DNA of 45,374 nucleotides from Candidatus Aenigmatarchaeota archaeon (GTDB taxonomy: Archaea; Aenigmatarchaeota; Aenigmatarchaeia; CG10238-14): assembly GCA_018920345.1 (NCBI GenBank), contig JAHLMN010000010.1, forward strand, positions 1-45,374. Direction: 5' to 3'. A program made the translations under genes and the position numbers. Below the pieces are notes generated by a model that saw nothing but the letters and a program-made list of their open reading frames with translations, did no database searches and was not told the origin of the DNA. Positions 8,818-15,487 of this stretch are shown here, piece by piece. Positions within the stretch are counted from its first letter, which is position 1. Each line of letters starts with the position of its first letter.

Positions 8818-9087
8818 TTATTTTTTAAGGGATTCTATAATCATTACTTTGCCGCAATTAGAGCATTTTATTCTGGGTCTTTGAAATTTTTTACCACTTT
8901 TTGTTTTTTCTAATTGTACATTATTTGTTATTTCATAATGTTTGCAATTTGGACATTCATATTCTGCTATAGGTGGTTGACCTTTTAGTTTGCCTATAAC
9001 TACATAATCTCTTTTTGTATAAAATTCAAAATCAGTAGATATCTTTAACCCTTTTTCAATCCATTCTTTAAGCAATTTACTCTCCAT
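8818..9087 (-). CDS. Small zinc-ribbon protein
   Basis: An 89-aa protein with one zinc-binding ribbon: CPNC at about residues 45-48 and CSNC at about 75-78, joined by a basic strand-rich stretch (KSGKKFQRPRIK). The N-terminal half is a short helix plus strands. It starts 2 nt after the eL40 stop codon, so the two are almost certainly co-transcribed. This hints at a ribosome- or RNA-associated role. I do not recognise a named family. Confidence 0.75.
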   Translation of the reverse strand: MESKLLKEWIEKGLKISTDFEFYTKRDYVVIGKLKGQPPIAEYECPNCKHYEITNNVQLEKTKSGKKFQRPRIKCSNCGKVMIIESLKK

Positions 9088-9089
9088 AA

Positions 9090-9266
9090 TTATGCCTTCT
9101 TTTCCTTTCTTTTAGGTCTTAAAACCTTAGAGCCACAATGTCTGCATTTGACTTTACCGGCTCTAACCTTGGCATAATCAGCTCTTATTTTATGTTTACA
9201 TTTTCTACATACATATACTCTGTTAAAAAGCCTTTCCATTGCCTCTGGAAAAATCTTCTTTACCAT
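9090..9266 (-). CDS. rpl40e: Ribosomal protein eL40
   Basis: A 58-aa large-subunit ribosomal protein shared by archaea and eukaryotes. It has the expected pattern FPEAMERLF, a zinc site CRKC...CRHC, the conserved RADYAKVRAGKVKC core and a basic end LRPKRKEKKA. A TTG at 9275 would add three residues; the ATG at 9266 gives the normal N-terminus (MVKKIFPEA). It heads a divergent pair with the DUF99 gene. The intervening 50 nt carries TATA-like boxes for both directions. Confidence 0.93.
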   Translation of the reverse strand: MVKKIFPEAMERLFNRVYVCRKCKHKIRADYAKVRAGKVKCRHCGSKVLRPKRKEKKA

Positions 9267-9318
9267 TATTATCAACTTTAATAATCAATAAATTAAGATT
9301 TAAAAATATTATCTATTT

Positions 9319-9900
9319 ATGCATATAAAAAAGGAAATTAGAGTTCTTGGTATAGATGATGGTCCTTTTACCAAAAATAGCATTAAAACTATAGTTGTAG
9401 GTATAATAATGAGAGGTGCTCAAGATTTTGATGGAATGGTAACAACAGAAATAACTGTTGACGGTTTGGATGCTACAGAAAAAATTATAGAAATGATAAA
9501 CAAATCAAAATACAAGAATGAATTAAAGGTTATTGTTTTTAAAGGAGTTACTATAGGCGGATTTAATGTTATTGACATAGATACTATTCATAAATCAACA
9601 GGTCTTCCTGTTATTATAATAAGTAGAAAAAAACCCAATTTTGAAAAAATATTTAATGCACTGAAAAACTTTAATGATGGTCAATATAGATGGAAGTTGA
9701 TAAAGAAAGCAGGAAAGGTAAACAAATTAAAAATAAAAAACAATAAAATTCTTTATTTTCAATTCAAAGGAGTAAAAAAAGAAGATGCAGAAAAGATAAT
9801 TTTATTAATATGCAAGAGTAGTTTAATACCTGAACCATTAAGGTTAGCACATATGATTGCATCTGCTATTGTCAAAGGAGAAAGTGGTGGAAGACCTTGA
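9319..9900 (+). CDS. DUF99 (UPF0215) family protein, endonuclease V-like fold
   Basis: A 193-aa archaeal DUF99 protein. Hallmarks are the N-terminal IRVLGIDDGPF with its acidic cluster, the central VIVFKGVTIGGFNVID and TGLPVIIISRKKP, and the C-terminal PEPLRLAHMIASAIVKGESGGRP. The family is related in fold to endonuclease V and is suspected to act on deaminated nucleic acid, but its function is not established. The ATG follows a TATA-like GATTTAAAAAT at about -25, consistent with a leaderless transcript. It overlaps the signal peptidase gene by 4 nt (TTGA), so the two are translationally coupled. Confidence 0.88.
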   Translation: MHIKKEIRVLGIDDGPFTKNSIKTIVVGIIMRGAQDFDGMVTTEITVDGLDATEKIIEMINKSKYKNELKVIVFKGVTIGGFNVIDIDTIHKSTGLPVIIISRKKPNFEKIFNALKNFNDGQYRWKLIKKAGKVNKLKIKNNKILYFQFKGVKKEDAEKIILLICKSSLIPEPLRLAHMIASAIVKGESGGRP

Positions 9901-10415
9901 AAAAGAGTGAATTAATAGAAAATATTAAATTCTTTGCTATAGCAATCTTGCTCATATTGTTTATGAATTATGGTCTTGGTTTTATATTAAAAACAGATTT
10001 GCCTGTTGTAGCTGTAATATCAGAGTCTATGACTCATGATAAAACAACTGAATTAGTTCATTATAGTTTTCTAGAAAAAGAATATGGTTATAGCAGAGAG
10101 GAAATAGATTCTTGGCCTATAAAAAATGGTTTTAGAAAAGGTGATGTTTTAGTAATAAAAGGTGTTGATCCAAGTGAAATAAAAGTTGGTGATGTTATTG
10201 TGTTCGATATAGAAGGTCAAAAAATACCAATAGTTCATAGAATTATAAAAATAGATAATGGTGAAATAACTACAAAAGGTGATCATAATCCAATAGAAGA
10301 TCCTTGGAAGATAGAAAGAATTCATGGTAAAGTAGTATTTGTTATACCGTTTTTAGGTTGGCCTAAACTTGTATTTACTTATATTACATCATGGTTTTTA
10401 TCTTTAATTTTTTGA
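9897..10415 (+). CDS. Archaeal signal peptidase I (S26B, Sec11 type)
   Basis: This membrane protease removes signal peptides from secreted proteins. The 172-aa protein has an N-terminal membrane helix (about residues 12-31), the catalytic serine in VISESMTH (S44), and histidine H114 in IVHRIIKI, replacing the bacterial lysine. Asp D129 is in TKGDHNP, and a hydrophobic C-terminal segment follows. A roughly 35-residue insertion follows the catalytic serine. The start is a TTG whose last two bases belong to the stop of the DUF99 gene, with GGTGG upstream. Likely substrates nearby are the Sec-type precursors of the S16 protease and the COG1361 protein. Confidence 0.9.
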   Translation: MKKSELIENIKFFAIAILLILFMNYGLGFILKTDLPVVAVISESMTHDKTTELVHYSFLEKEYGYSREEIDSWPIKNGFRKGDVLVIKGVDPSEIKVGDVIVFDIEGQKIPIVHRIIKIDNGEITTKGDHNPIEDPWKIERIHGKVVFVIPFLGWPKLVFTYITSWFLSLIF

Positions 10416-10424
10416 GGTGATAGG

Positions 10425-10751
10425 ATGAAGTTTTGCAGTAAATGTGGCAATTTAATGATTACTGAAAACAAAAATGGAAAACTTTTATATGTTTGTAGAA
10501 GATGTGGTAATACAGAAAAATCTGACACTGCTACAACTATATCAGAAAAAGTTAAAGAAAAAAAGGAAATAATAACTGTATTCGACGAAGAAAAGGAACT
10601 TGAGCAATATCCTATTGATAAAGATGTAAAATGCCCTGAATGTGGAAAAAAAGGTGCACATTGGTTTATGAGACAGACAAGAGCAGCAGATGAAGCACCT
10701 ACAATATTTTATTGCTGTGCACATTGTAAACATAAATGGAGAGAATATTAG
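10425..10751 (+). CDS. tfs: Transcription factor S (TFS, TFIIS-like)
   Basis: TFS rescues backtracked RNA polymerase by stimulating transcript cleavage. The 108-aa protein has an N-terminal zinc ribbon (CSKC...CRRC), a charged linker and a C-terminal zinc ribbon (CPEC...CAHC). The acidic pair that reaches the polymerase active site is present in RAADEAPTIFY. Length matches the family. A strong Shine-Dalgarno GAGGTGAT at 10414-10421 overlaps the signal peptidase stop codon and sets the ATG at 10425. Confidence 0.94.
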   Translation: MKFCSKCGNLMITENKNGKLLYVCRRCGNTEKSDTATTISEKVKEKKEIITVFDEEKELEQYPIDKDVKCPECGKKGAHWFMRQTRAADEAPTIFYCCAHCKHKWREY

Positions 10752-10770
10752 TTATTTAATAGTGATAAGA

Positions 10771-10784
10771 AAAATATTTATAGT
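10771..10784 (+). promoter_or_regulatory. TATA-like promoter of the small winged-helix gene
   Basis: AAAATATTTATAG lies about 35 nt before the ATG at 10814. Transcription would start near 10800-10805, leaving a short leader with the GAGGGG ribosome-binding site at 10805-10810. A very similar arrangement (ATATTTATAGAGGG then ATG) precedes the CBS-HTH gene at 30408. Confidence 0.45.
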
Positions 10785-10813
10785 TGGTACCAATAAAGTA
10801 TATAGAGGGGTTT

Positions 10814-11071
10814 ATGGAAACCAAAAATATATTTAAAAATAAAACTTTGGTTAAAATATTAAAATTGATATTTCAAGAAAAGGAAGTTGGAAAGCCTGGT
10901 TTAAGCTTGTCTGAGTTGTCAAAAAAAACAGGAATAGAAAGACATAGATTAGCAGGTATGTTAGAAGTGCTTGCCGTATTAGGTTTAATAGCATTTTTTG
11001 AAATAGGAATGTCTAAGGTAGTTGCACCTACAGAAACTTTGGTTAAGATGAGAAGTTTTCTAAAGTATTAG
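10814..11071 (+). CDS. Small winged helix-turn-helix protein
   Basis: An 85-aa protein made almost entirely of a winged-helix domain: a first helix (KTLVKILKLIFQEKE), a helix-turn-helix (LSLSELSKKTGIERHRLAGMLEVLAVLGL), then a wing-like strand pair (IAFFEIGMSKVVAPT). It probably binds DNA as a transcriptional regulator; its target is unknown. The ATG at 10814 has GAGGGG 3 nt upstream; an earlier in-frame start at 10784 lies inside the TATA-like box and is unlikely. Confidence 0.7.
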   Translation: METKNIFKNKTLVKILKLIFQEKEVGKPGLSLSELSKKTGIERHRLAGMLEVLAVLGLIAFFEIGMSKVVAPTETLVKMRSFLKY

Positions 11072-11102
11072 ATTTTTAAAATTTATCGTTTTATATAATT
11101 AT

Positions 11103-11384
11103 ATGAATATTTTTTCAAGACCACAAAAATTTGATCGTGATGAAATTGAGGATATAGTTACGGCTGAAAAAGTTTTTGGGGATTTTGGACTATAATGTCG
11201 AGAAAATGATCGTTTTGAAAACAACTGGGGTTATATTTTATCGAAGTATCTTGAAGTTCGTGATTATAACCAAATGGCAAAAGAAATGAATAAAAAACCA
11301 GAAAAGGTACAACAACTTGTTGCAAGAGCTTTATATAATCTTCAAATATTTGCAGGTAGAAAACATCATATAAAAAGATATTGA
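11103..11384 (+). pseudogene. Short gene interrupted by an in-frame TAA at codon 31
   Basis: A 94-codon frame runs from the ATG at 11103 to the TGA at 11382-11384 with a single TAA at 11193-11195. Both sides read like real protein: MNIFSRPQKFDRDEIEDIV... before it and RFENNWGYILSKYLEV...QLVARALYNLQI after it. The second part looks helical, with a helix-turn-helix-like end. A TATA-like box (TTTTTAAAATTTAT, 11074-11087) sits about 26 nt before the ATG. Arginine is CGT/CGA at four of six or more sites, whereas neighbours use almost only AGA. It fills the 316-nt gap between the winged-helix gene and the COG1361 gene. It may be a decaying gene, a sequencing error, or a gene needing stop removal. 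I do not recognise the family. Confidence 0.5.
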
Positions 11385-11386
11385 AT

Positions 11387-12505
11387 TTATTTTCTACTTT
11401 TCTTAAAAGCTCCTATAATATTTTTTCCATAGTTTTTTAAAATAATATAAATCACAATTATAACTATTGCAACAAGTAACCAATTAATTTTAGGTTGATT
11501 TACCCAACTTATAGTTTGTTTAAAGCTATATTCCTCATTATCAGCACCTACATAAGATATTTTTATGTCTGCTTTATTATCTTTAGTTTGAGGTATATCA
11601 AACTTTAATGTTGAGCTCTTTTGTGCATTTATTTTAGAAATATAATCTACGTCTATTATACTTTCTCCTATCATTAATTCTCCTTTTATGGCTCTTGCTT
11701 CTGCATTACCATCATTAACAACATCAACTTTTAATTCATTTTTTGAAACATCTGTGCTTACTTTAATTATTTTTATATTTGGTTTGCCAGTAACAAAAAT
11801 ACCAACAGAAAAATTCTTTGTCTGAATATTTCCAGATTCATCTTCATAAACAACTTTAATTATAGCATCATAAACACCATAACTTGTATCTGGACTTGCG
11901 TATATCTTGAAAACAGCATTTTTCTTGTTGTTGGGCTGAATTTCGTCTAAGAAACTATTACCACCAGAAAAAACTACTTTTATGTTGTCGGTCAATGGTG
12001 TTAAAGTTGCTATAACTCTTTTTGCTGTACCACTTCCCAAATTTTTTATTTCTACTTGCATACTTTTTGTTTCCCCTGGTGATATTGAAAAACTAGGAAT
12101 ATCTACATAACCTATATTAGGTTTACCTTGAACTCTAACCAAAACATTTCTTGTTATGTCATTTGAACCGCTATATCTAATATTAACAGGTATTTGGTAT
12201 ATAGATGAAACAGCAGAAGAGTCAACAAACATTTTGTATTCTATTATCCTAACTCCACTTGGAGATAAAGAAGTTATAATATCACTTGGTTTGTCTATAA
12301 CAGCAAAAGGTGAACTTGGAGATAAGCCTACAAAAAGATTTTTTGCTTCTTCGTCTCCAATATTGCTTACTTCTATACCTAACACAAAATTTTTTCCTGG
12401 CTCAACTGGATATGGGTTTGTATAAGCAGTTTTTACAGAAATATCTGCTCCTGCTTGCACTAGAGGAAGCATCAAAATCAATGCAAGTATTATTATTTTT
12501 TTCAT
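11387..12505 (-). CDS. Exported COG1361-like protein of an ABC exporter
   Basis: The 372-aa protein has a signal peptide (MKKIIILALILMLPLVQAGA). Three or so beta-sandwich CARDB/COG1361-like repeats follow (for example PYPVEPGKNFVLGIEVSNIG and ISPGETKSMQVEIKNLGSG). It ends with a C-terminal membrane helix (LLVAIVIIVIYIIL) and a basic tail, so most of it lies outside the membrane. Its start overlaps the ABC ATPase gene by 4 nt, completing a permease-ATPase-exported protein operon. It probably takes the extracytoplasmic partner role that MacA plays in bacteria (inference). Confidence 0.85.
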   Translation of the reverse strand: MKKIIILALILMLPLVQAGADISVKTAYTNPYPVEPGKNFVLGIEVSNIGDEEAKNLFVGLSPSSPFAVIDKPSDIITSLSPSGVRIIEYKMFVDSSAVSSIYQIPVNIRYSGSNDITRNVLVRVQGKPNIGYVDIPSFSISPGETKSMQVEIKNLGSGTAKRVIATLTPLTDNIKVVFSGGNSFLDEIQPNNKKNAVFKIYASPDTSYGVYDAIIKVVYEDESGNIQTKNFSVGIFVTGKPNIKIIKVSTDVSKNELKVDVVNDGNAEARAIKGELMIGESIIDVDYISKINAQKSSTLKFDIPQTKDNKADIKISYVGADNEEYSFKQTISWVNQPKINWLLVAIVIIVIYIILKNYGKNIIGAFKKSRK

Positions 12506-13179
12506 TCTCTCACCAACACACCATCTTTTATCATTATCTTTCTTTTAGCTCTTTTTGCTATATTCAAATCATGTGTTACAATTATTATTGTTCTTCCTTC
12601 TTTATTTAATTTTTCCAATAAATTTATAATTTCTTCTCCTCTTTTCGTATCTAGATTTCCTGTAGGCTCATCAGCCAATATTATTTTTGGATTGTTTGCT
12701 AAAGCTCTAGCAATCGCAACTCTTTGCATTTCTCCTCCTGATAGCTGATTTGGGAAATTATACATCCTATGAGCAAGATCTACTTGTTTAAGCAGCTCTC
12801 TAGCTCTTTCCTCCTTATCATTCTTATTATAATTATTTAAATTCATTGGTATTTTGACATTTTCTAAAGCATTTAAAACAGGTATAAGATAAAATTGTTG
12901 AAAGATAAAACCTATTTTCTCTCTTCTTATCTTAGCCAATTGATCATCATTAAGTTTTGAAACATCTTGTCCATCTATAATTACTTTTCCTCTTGTCGGT
13001 CTATCCAAACAACCCATTATATGCATAAGCGTACTCTTACCAGAGCCAGAAGGGCCAACAATAGAAGCATACTCACCTTCTTTTATTTCCAAATTTATTC
13101 CTTTCAATACTTTTAATTCGTTCTCCTTACCTTCATTATAAATTTTTTCAACATTGTGCAACTCTATAACATTACTCAT
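12502..13179 (-). CDS. ABC transporter ATP-binding protein, MacB/LolD type
   Basis: A 225-aa ATPase powering the adjacent permease. Motifs: Walker A GPSGSGKST (residues 42-50), Q-loop in FIFQQFYLIP, signature LSGGEMQRVAIARAL, Walker B IILADEPTGNLD and H-loop IIVTHD. The LIPVLNALENV and NLDTKRGEEI stretches are typical of the LolD/FtsE/MacB group. It overlaps the permease gene by 8 nt upstream and the COG1361 gene by 4 nt downstream. Confidence 0.93.
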   Translation of the reverse strand: MSNVIELHNVEKIYNEGKENELKVLKGINLEIKEGEYASIVGPSGSGKSTLMHIMGCLDRPTRGKVIIDGQDVSKLNDDQLAKIRREKIGFIFQQFYLIPVLNALENVKIPMNLNNYNKNDKEERARELLKQVDLAHRMYNFPNQLSGGEMQRVAIARALANNPKIILADEPTGNLDTKRGEEIINLLEKLNKEGRTIIIVTHDLNIAKRAKRKIMIKDGVLVRE

Positions 13180-14317
13180 ATCTCAACGCCTCTATTGGAT
13201 CTAAATTTGAAGCCATTGTTGCAGGATATAAACCACCTACAATACCTAGAGCCAAAGCAAATATTAAAGCATTTATCATTAAAGAAGGTGTAGTTTTAGC
13301 AAAGGCCAAACCTTCTGAAAAATATGAAATAGACCAGCTTCCTAGTTGACCTATTGCTAATCCTAATAAACCACCTATCAAACTTAGCAAAGCAGATTCA
13401 ATTATTATTTGTTTTAAAATAAACTTTCTTGTTGCGCCAATTGCTTTTAGAATTCCTATCTCTTTTCTTCTTTCCATAACTGACATTATCATTGTATTCA
13501 TAACACCTAAGCCACCTACTATAGCAGATATAGCAGCTATACCTACAGTAAAGAAACTTATTTGATCAACAATATTTGATATTTGCTTAGCAAATTGTTC
13601 GGTTGTTATAGCAGATACACCTTCAACACTATCTTCTATACTTTTAGCTACATCACCAACTTCATCTAAATCCTCTGGTAAAACTATAACCATGTTGTAA
13701 TCTTCTGTATCAAGAACATCTTTTGCTGTCTGTATATTGACTATTAAAGAAGAATCAGTACCTGTATCTCCTGTTCTTTCAAGAATTCCTTTTACTTGAA
13801 ATTCATAACCTCTATAAGTGACAATATCACCTATATCAACACCAAGTTTTTTTGCTAATGTATCTCCTAAAACTGCTTCAAATGTATCGCTTTGCTCTAA
13901 CAACTCACCATCATATCTTATATTGCTAGAAACAAACATGTCGATTTTTGTTGGATCTATACCAACAAAAAACAAATCAGGCTGAGAAAAACCTCCTTGT
14001 CCATTCAAATAAGAACCTCTCATTATAACTCCAGTGGCATCCTTTACACCATTAACTTTAGATATCTCCTCTAATTGTTGCTCTGTTATTCTACTTCTCG
14101 CAATTGCAGTAAATAAAGAGCCGTCACTTTTTTGCAAAACAGTGATCATACCGCTAGCCTGTTGTAAATTTTCTTCAATTATTACCCTTAATCCTTCTGA
14201 TATTGAACCTAAAGCAACTATAGCACCTATGCCTATCATTATTCCAATTATAGTTAAAGCTGATCTTGTCTTTTGTCTCCAGATATTTTTCACTGCAATC
14301 TCTATAAACTCTTGCAT
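13172..14317 (-). CDS. MacB/FtsX-type ABC transporter permease
   Basis: The 381-aa protein has the MacB layout: one N-terminal membrane helix (TIIGIMIGIGAIVALGSI), a large extracytoplasmic domain of about 210 residues, and three C-terminal helices. These include FFTVGIAAISAIVGGLGVMNTMIMSV followed by MERRKEIGILKAIGAT, the FtsX-fold coupling motif. It ends with PIEALRYE, the usual end of this family. These exporters move peptides or lipids or transmit force instead of importing nutrients; the substrate here is unknown. The ATG has GGCGGT upstream and heads the three-gene operon. Confidence 0.92.
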   Translation of the reverse strand: MQEFIEIAVKNIWRQKTRSALTIIGIMIGIGAIVALGSISEGLRVIIEENLQQASGMITVLQKSDGSLFTAIARSRITEQQLEEISKVNGVKDATGVIMRGSYLNGQGGFSQPDLFFVGIDPTKIDMFVSSNIRYDGELLEQSDTFEAVLGDTLAKKLGVDIGDIVTYRGYEFQVKGILERTGDTGTDSSLIVNIQTAKDVLDTEDYNMVIVLPEDLDEVGDVAKSIEDSVEGVSAITTEQFAKQISNIVDQISFFTVGIAAISAIVGGLGVMNTMIMSVMERRKEIGILKAIGATRKFILKQIIIESALLSLIGGLLGLAIGQLGSWSISYFSEGLAFAKTTPSLMINALIFALALGIVGGLYPATMASNLDPIEALRYE

Positions 14318-14369
14318 TTTTACCGCCTTTATTAATCAAATATAAAAAAGTTAAAAACATTATTTAAAT

Positions 14370-14699
14370 GTGCCGTATAAGAATCATTATGTAAAGAAAT
14401 ATATAAACGAAGTTAATCCTGAAATAGATTTTAAAGTAAAAATTGTTGGACTAGTTGTTGATAAAACAGATTCCTCAATATTAATAGATGATGGTAAAGA
14501 TAAAGTAAAAGTTTTCTTAGAGCCAGAAATGATAGAAAAGATTGGCATTCATCAGTTAGTATCTGTTTTTGGTAGTACAATACCTTCAGAAGATGGATTT
14601 GAGTTAAAAGCAGATCTTGTACAAGACTTAACAGGGTTAAACTTAAACCTTTATAAAAAAGTAGAAGAATTATATAAAAAGTGGGGGTGTATTAAATGA
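14370..14699 (+). CDS. OB-fold protein upstream of PCNA
   Basis: A 109-aa protein with a single predicted OB fold (FKVKIVGLVVDKTDSSILIDD, then KVKVFLEP and LVSVFGSTIP), resembling small RPA/single-strand-binding-type proteins. It starts with GTG at 14370; the overlapping ATG at 14368 is in a frame that stops after eight codons. A TATA-like ATATAAAA about 26 nt upstream fits a leaderless transcript. Its stop overlaps the PCNA start (ATGA), so it is coupled to the sliding clamp and is likely a replication or repair factor. Confidence 0.7.
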   Translation: MPYKNHYVKKYINEVNPEIDFKVKIVGLVVDKTDSSILIDDGKDKVKVFLEPEMIEKIGIHQLVSVFGSTIPSEDGFELKADLVQDLTGLNLNLYKKVEELYKKWGCIK

Positions 14700-15439
14700 A
14701 AGCAACTTTATCTAAAGTGGATTTGCTAAGAGATTCTTTCTCTACTATAGGTGAGTTAATAGATGAAGGTATTTTAAAGGCTGATAAAAATGGTTTAAGT
14801 TTAACAGCTGCTGATAGAGCAATGGTTGCTGTTGTGCAATTTAGAATGCCTGCAAATGTTTTTGAAGAATTTAAGGCTGACAATATTGTTATGCCAATAA
14901 ATATAACAAATTTTGTTTCTATTATAAAAAGAGCTAAACCTGACGATAAGATAACACTAGAACTTAAGGATAATAAATTAGAAGTAATAATGAAAAGTGA
15001 TTCAACAAGAAAATTTACTGTACCACTAATAGATATTCAAGAGGAAGAATTGCCATCAATAGATAAGCTAGAATTCAAGACAAAAGTAAGAGTAAAATCA
15101 GATGTTTTAAAAAATGGTATAGATGATGCTGAAGTGGTTTCTGATTCAGTAGTATTTGAAACAAAAAAAGATACTTTTATGATGAAAGCTGTAGGTGATA
15201 CAAGCTCTACAGAACTTGTGCTTAACAAAGATGATCCTGGATTGATAGAAATACAAGGAAGTGAAAGCAGAGCAAGATATCCGTTAGATTACTTGAAAAA
15301 AATGATAAAGGCGGCCAAGCTTTCAGAAGAAGCAACAATAATGTGGTCAAAGGATTATCCAATGAAATTAAGTTTTAAGGATGTTGATAAAGTAGAAGTT
15401 AATTTTATACTAGCACCAAGAGTGCAAGAAGAGGAATAA
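14696..15439 (+). CDS. pcn: DNA polymerase sliding clamp PCNA
   Basis: PCNA forms a ring around DNA and tethers polymerase, ligase and nucleases. The 247-aa length is standard for a homotrimer. Recognisable parts are the N-terminal LRDSFSTIGELIDEG, LSLTAADRAMVAVVQF, the interdomain region around LIDIQEEELP, the acidic SRARYPLDYLKKMIKAAK segment and the C-terminal VNFILAPRVQEEE. It is the only clamp gene in the window. It overlaps the OB-fold gene by 4 nt and has a GGGGGTG ribosome-binding site. Confidence 0.96.
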   Translation: MKATLSKVDLLRDSFSTIGELIDEGILKADKNGLSLTAADRAMVAVVQFRMPANVFEEFKADNIVMPINITNFVSIIKRAKPDDKITLELKDNKLEVIMKSDSTRKFTVPLIDIQEEELPSIDKLEFKTKVRVKSDVLKNGIDDAEVVSDSVVFETKKDTFMMKAVGDTSSTELVLNKDDPGLIEIQGSESRARYPLDYLKKMIKAAKLSEEATIMWSKDYPMKLSFKDVDKVEVNFILAPRVQEEE

Positions 15440-15487
15440 TTCTGAAAACTTTAAAAATTTTTAAACTTTTAATAGAGTTGCATCTAT

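Noticed and set aside
11193-11195. Recoded stop (selenocysteine or pyrrolysine)
   Set aside because: The codon is TAA, which neither system uses, and no SECIS-like structure or pyrrolysine genes are seen.
11184-11274. A second bulge-helix-bulge intron in the TAA-interrupted gene
   Set aside because: The possible hairpin has a 2x1 internal loop where a 3-nt bulge is required, and removal would delete residues that look coding. Kept only as a note in the finding.
14175-14360. 61-aa open frame on the minus strand upstream of the ABC permease
   Set aside because: It overlaps the permease 5' end in another frame and has no family resemblance; the permease in the other frame has clear MacB/FtsX motifs.
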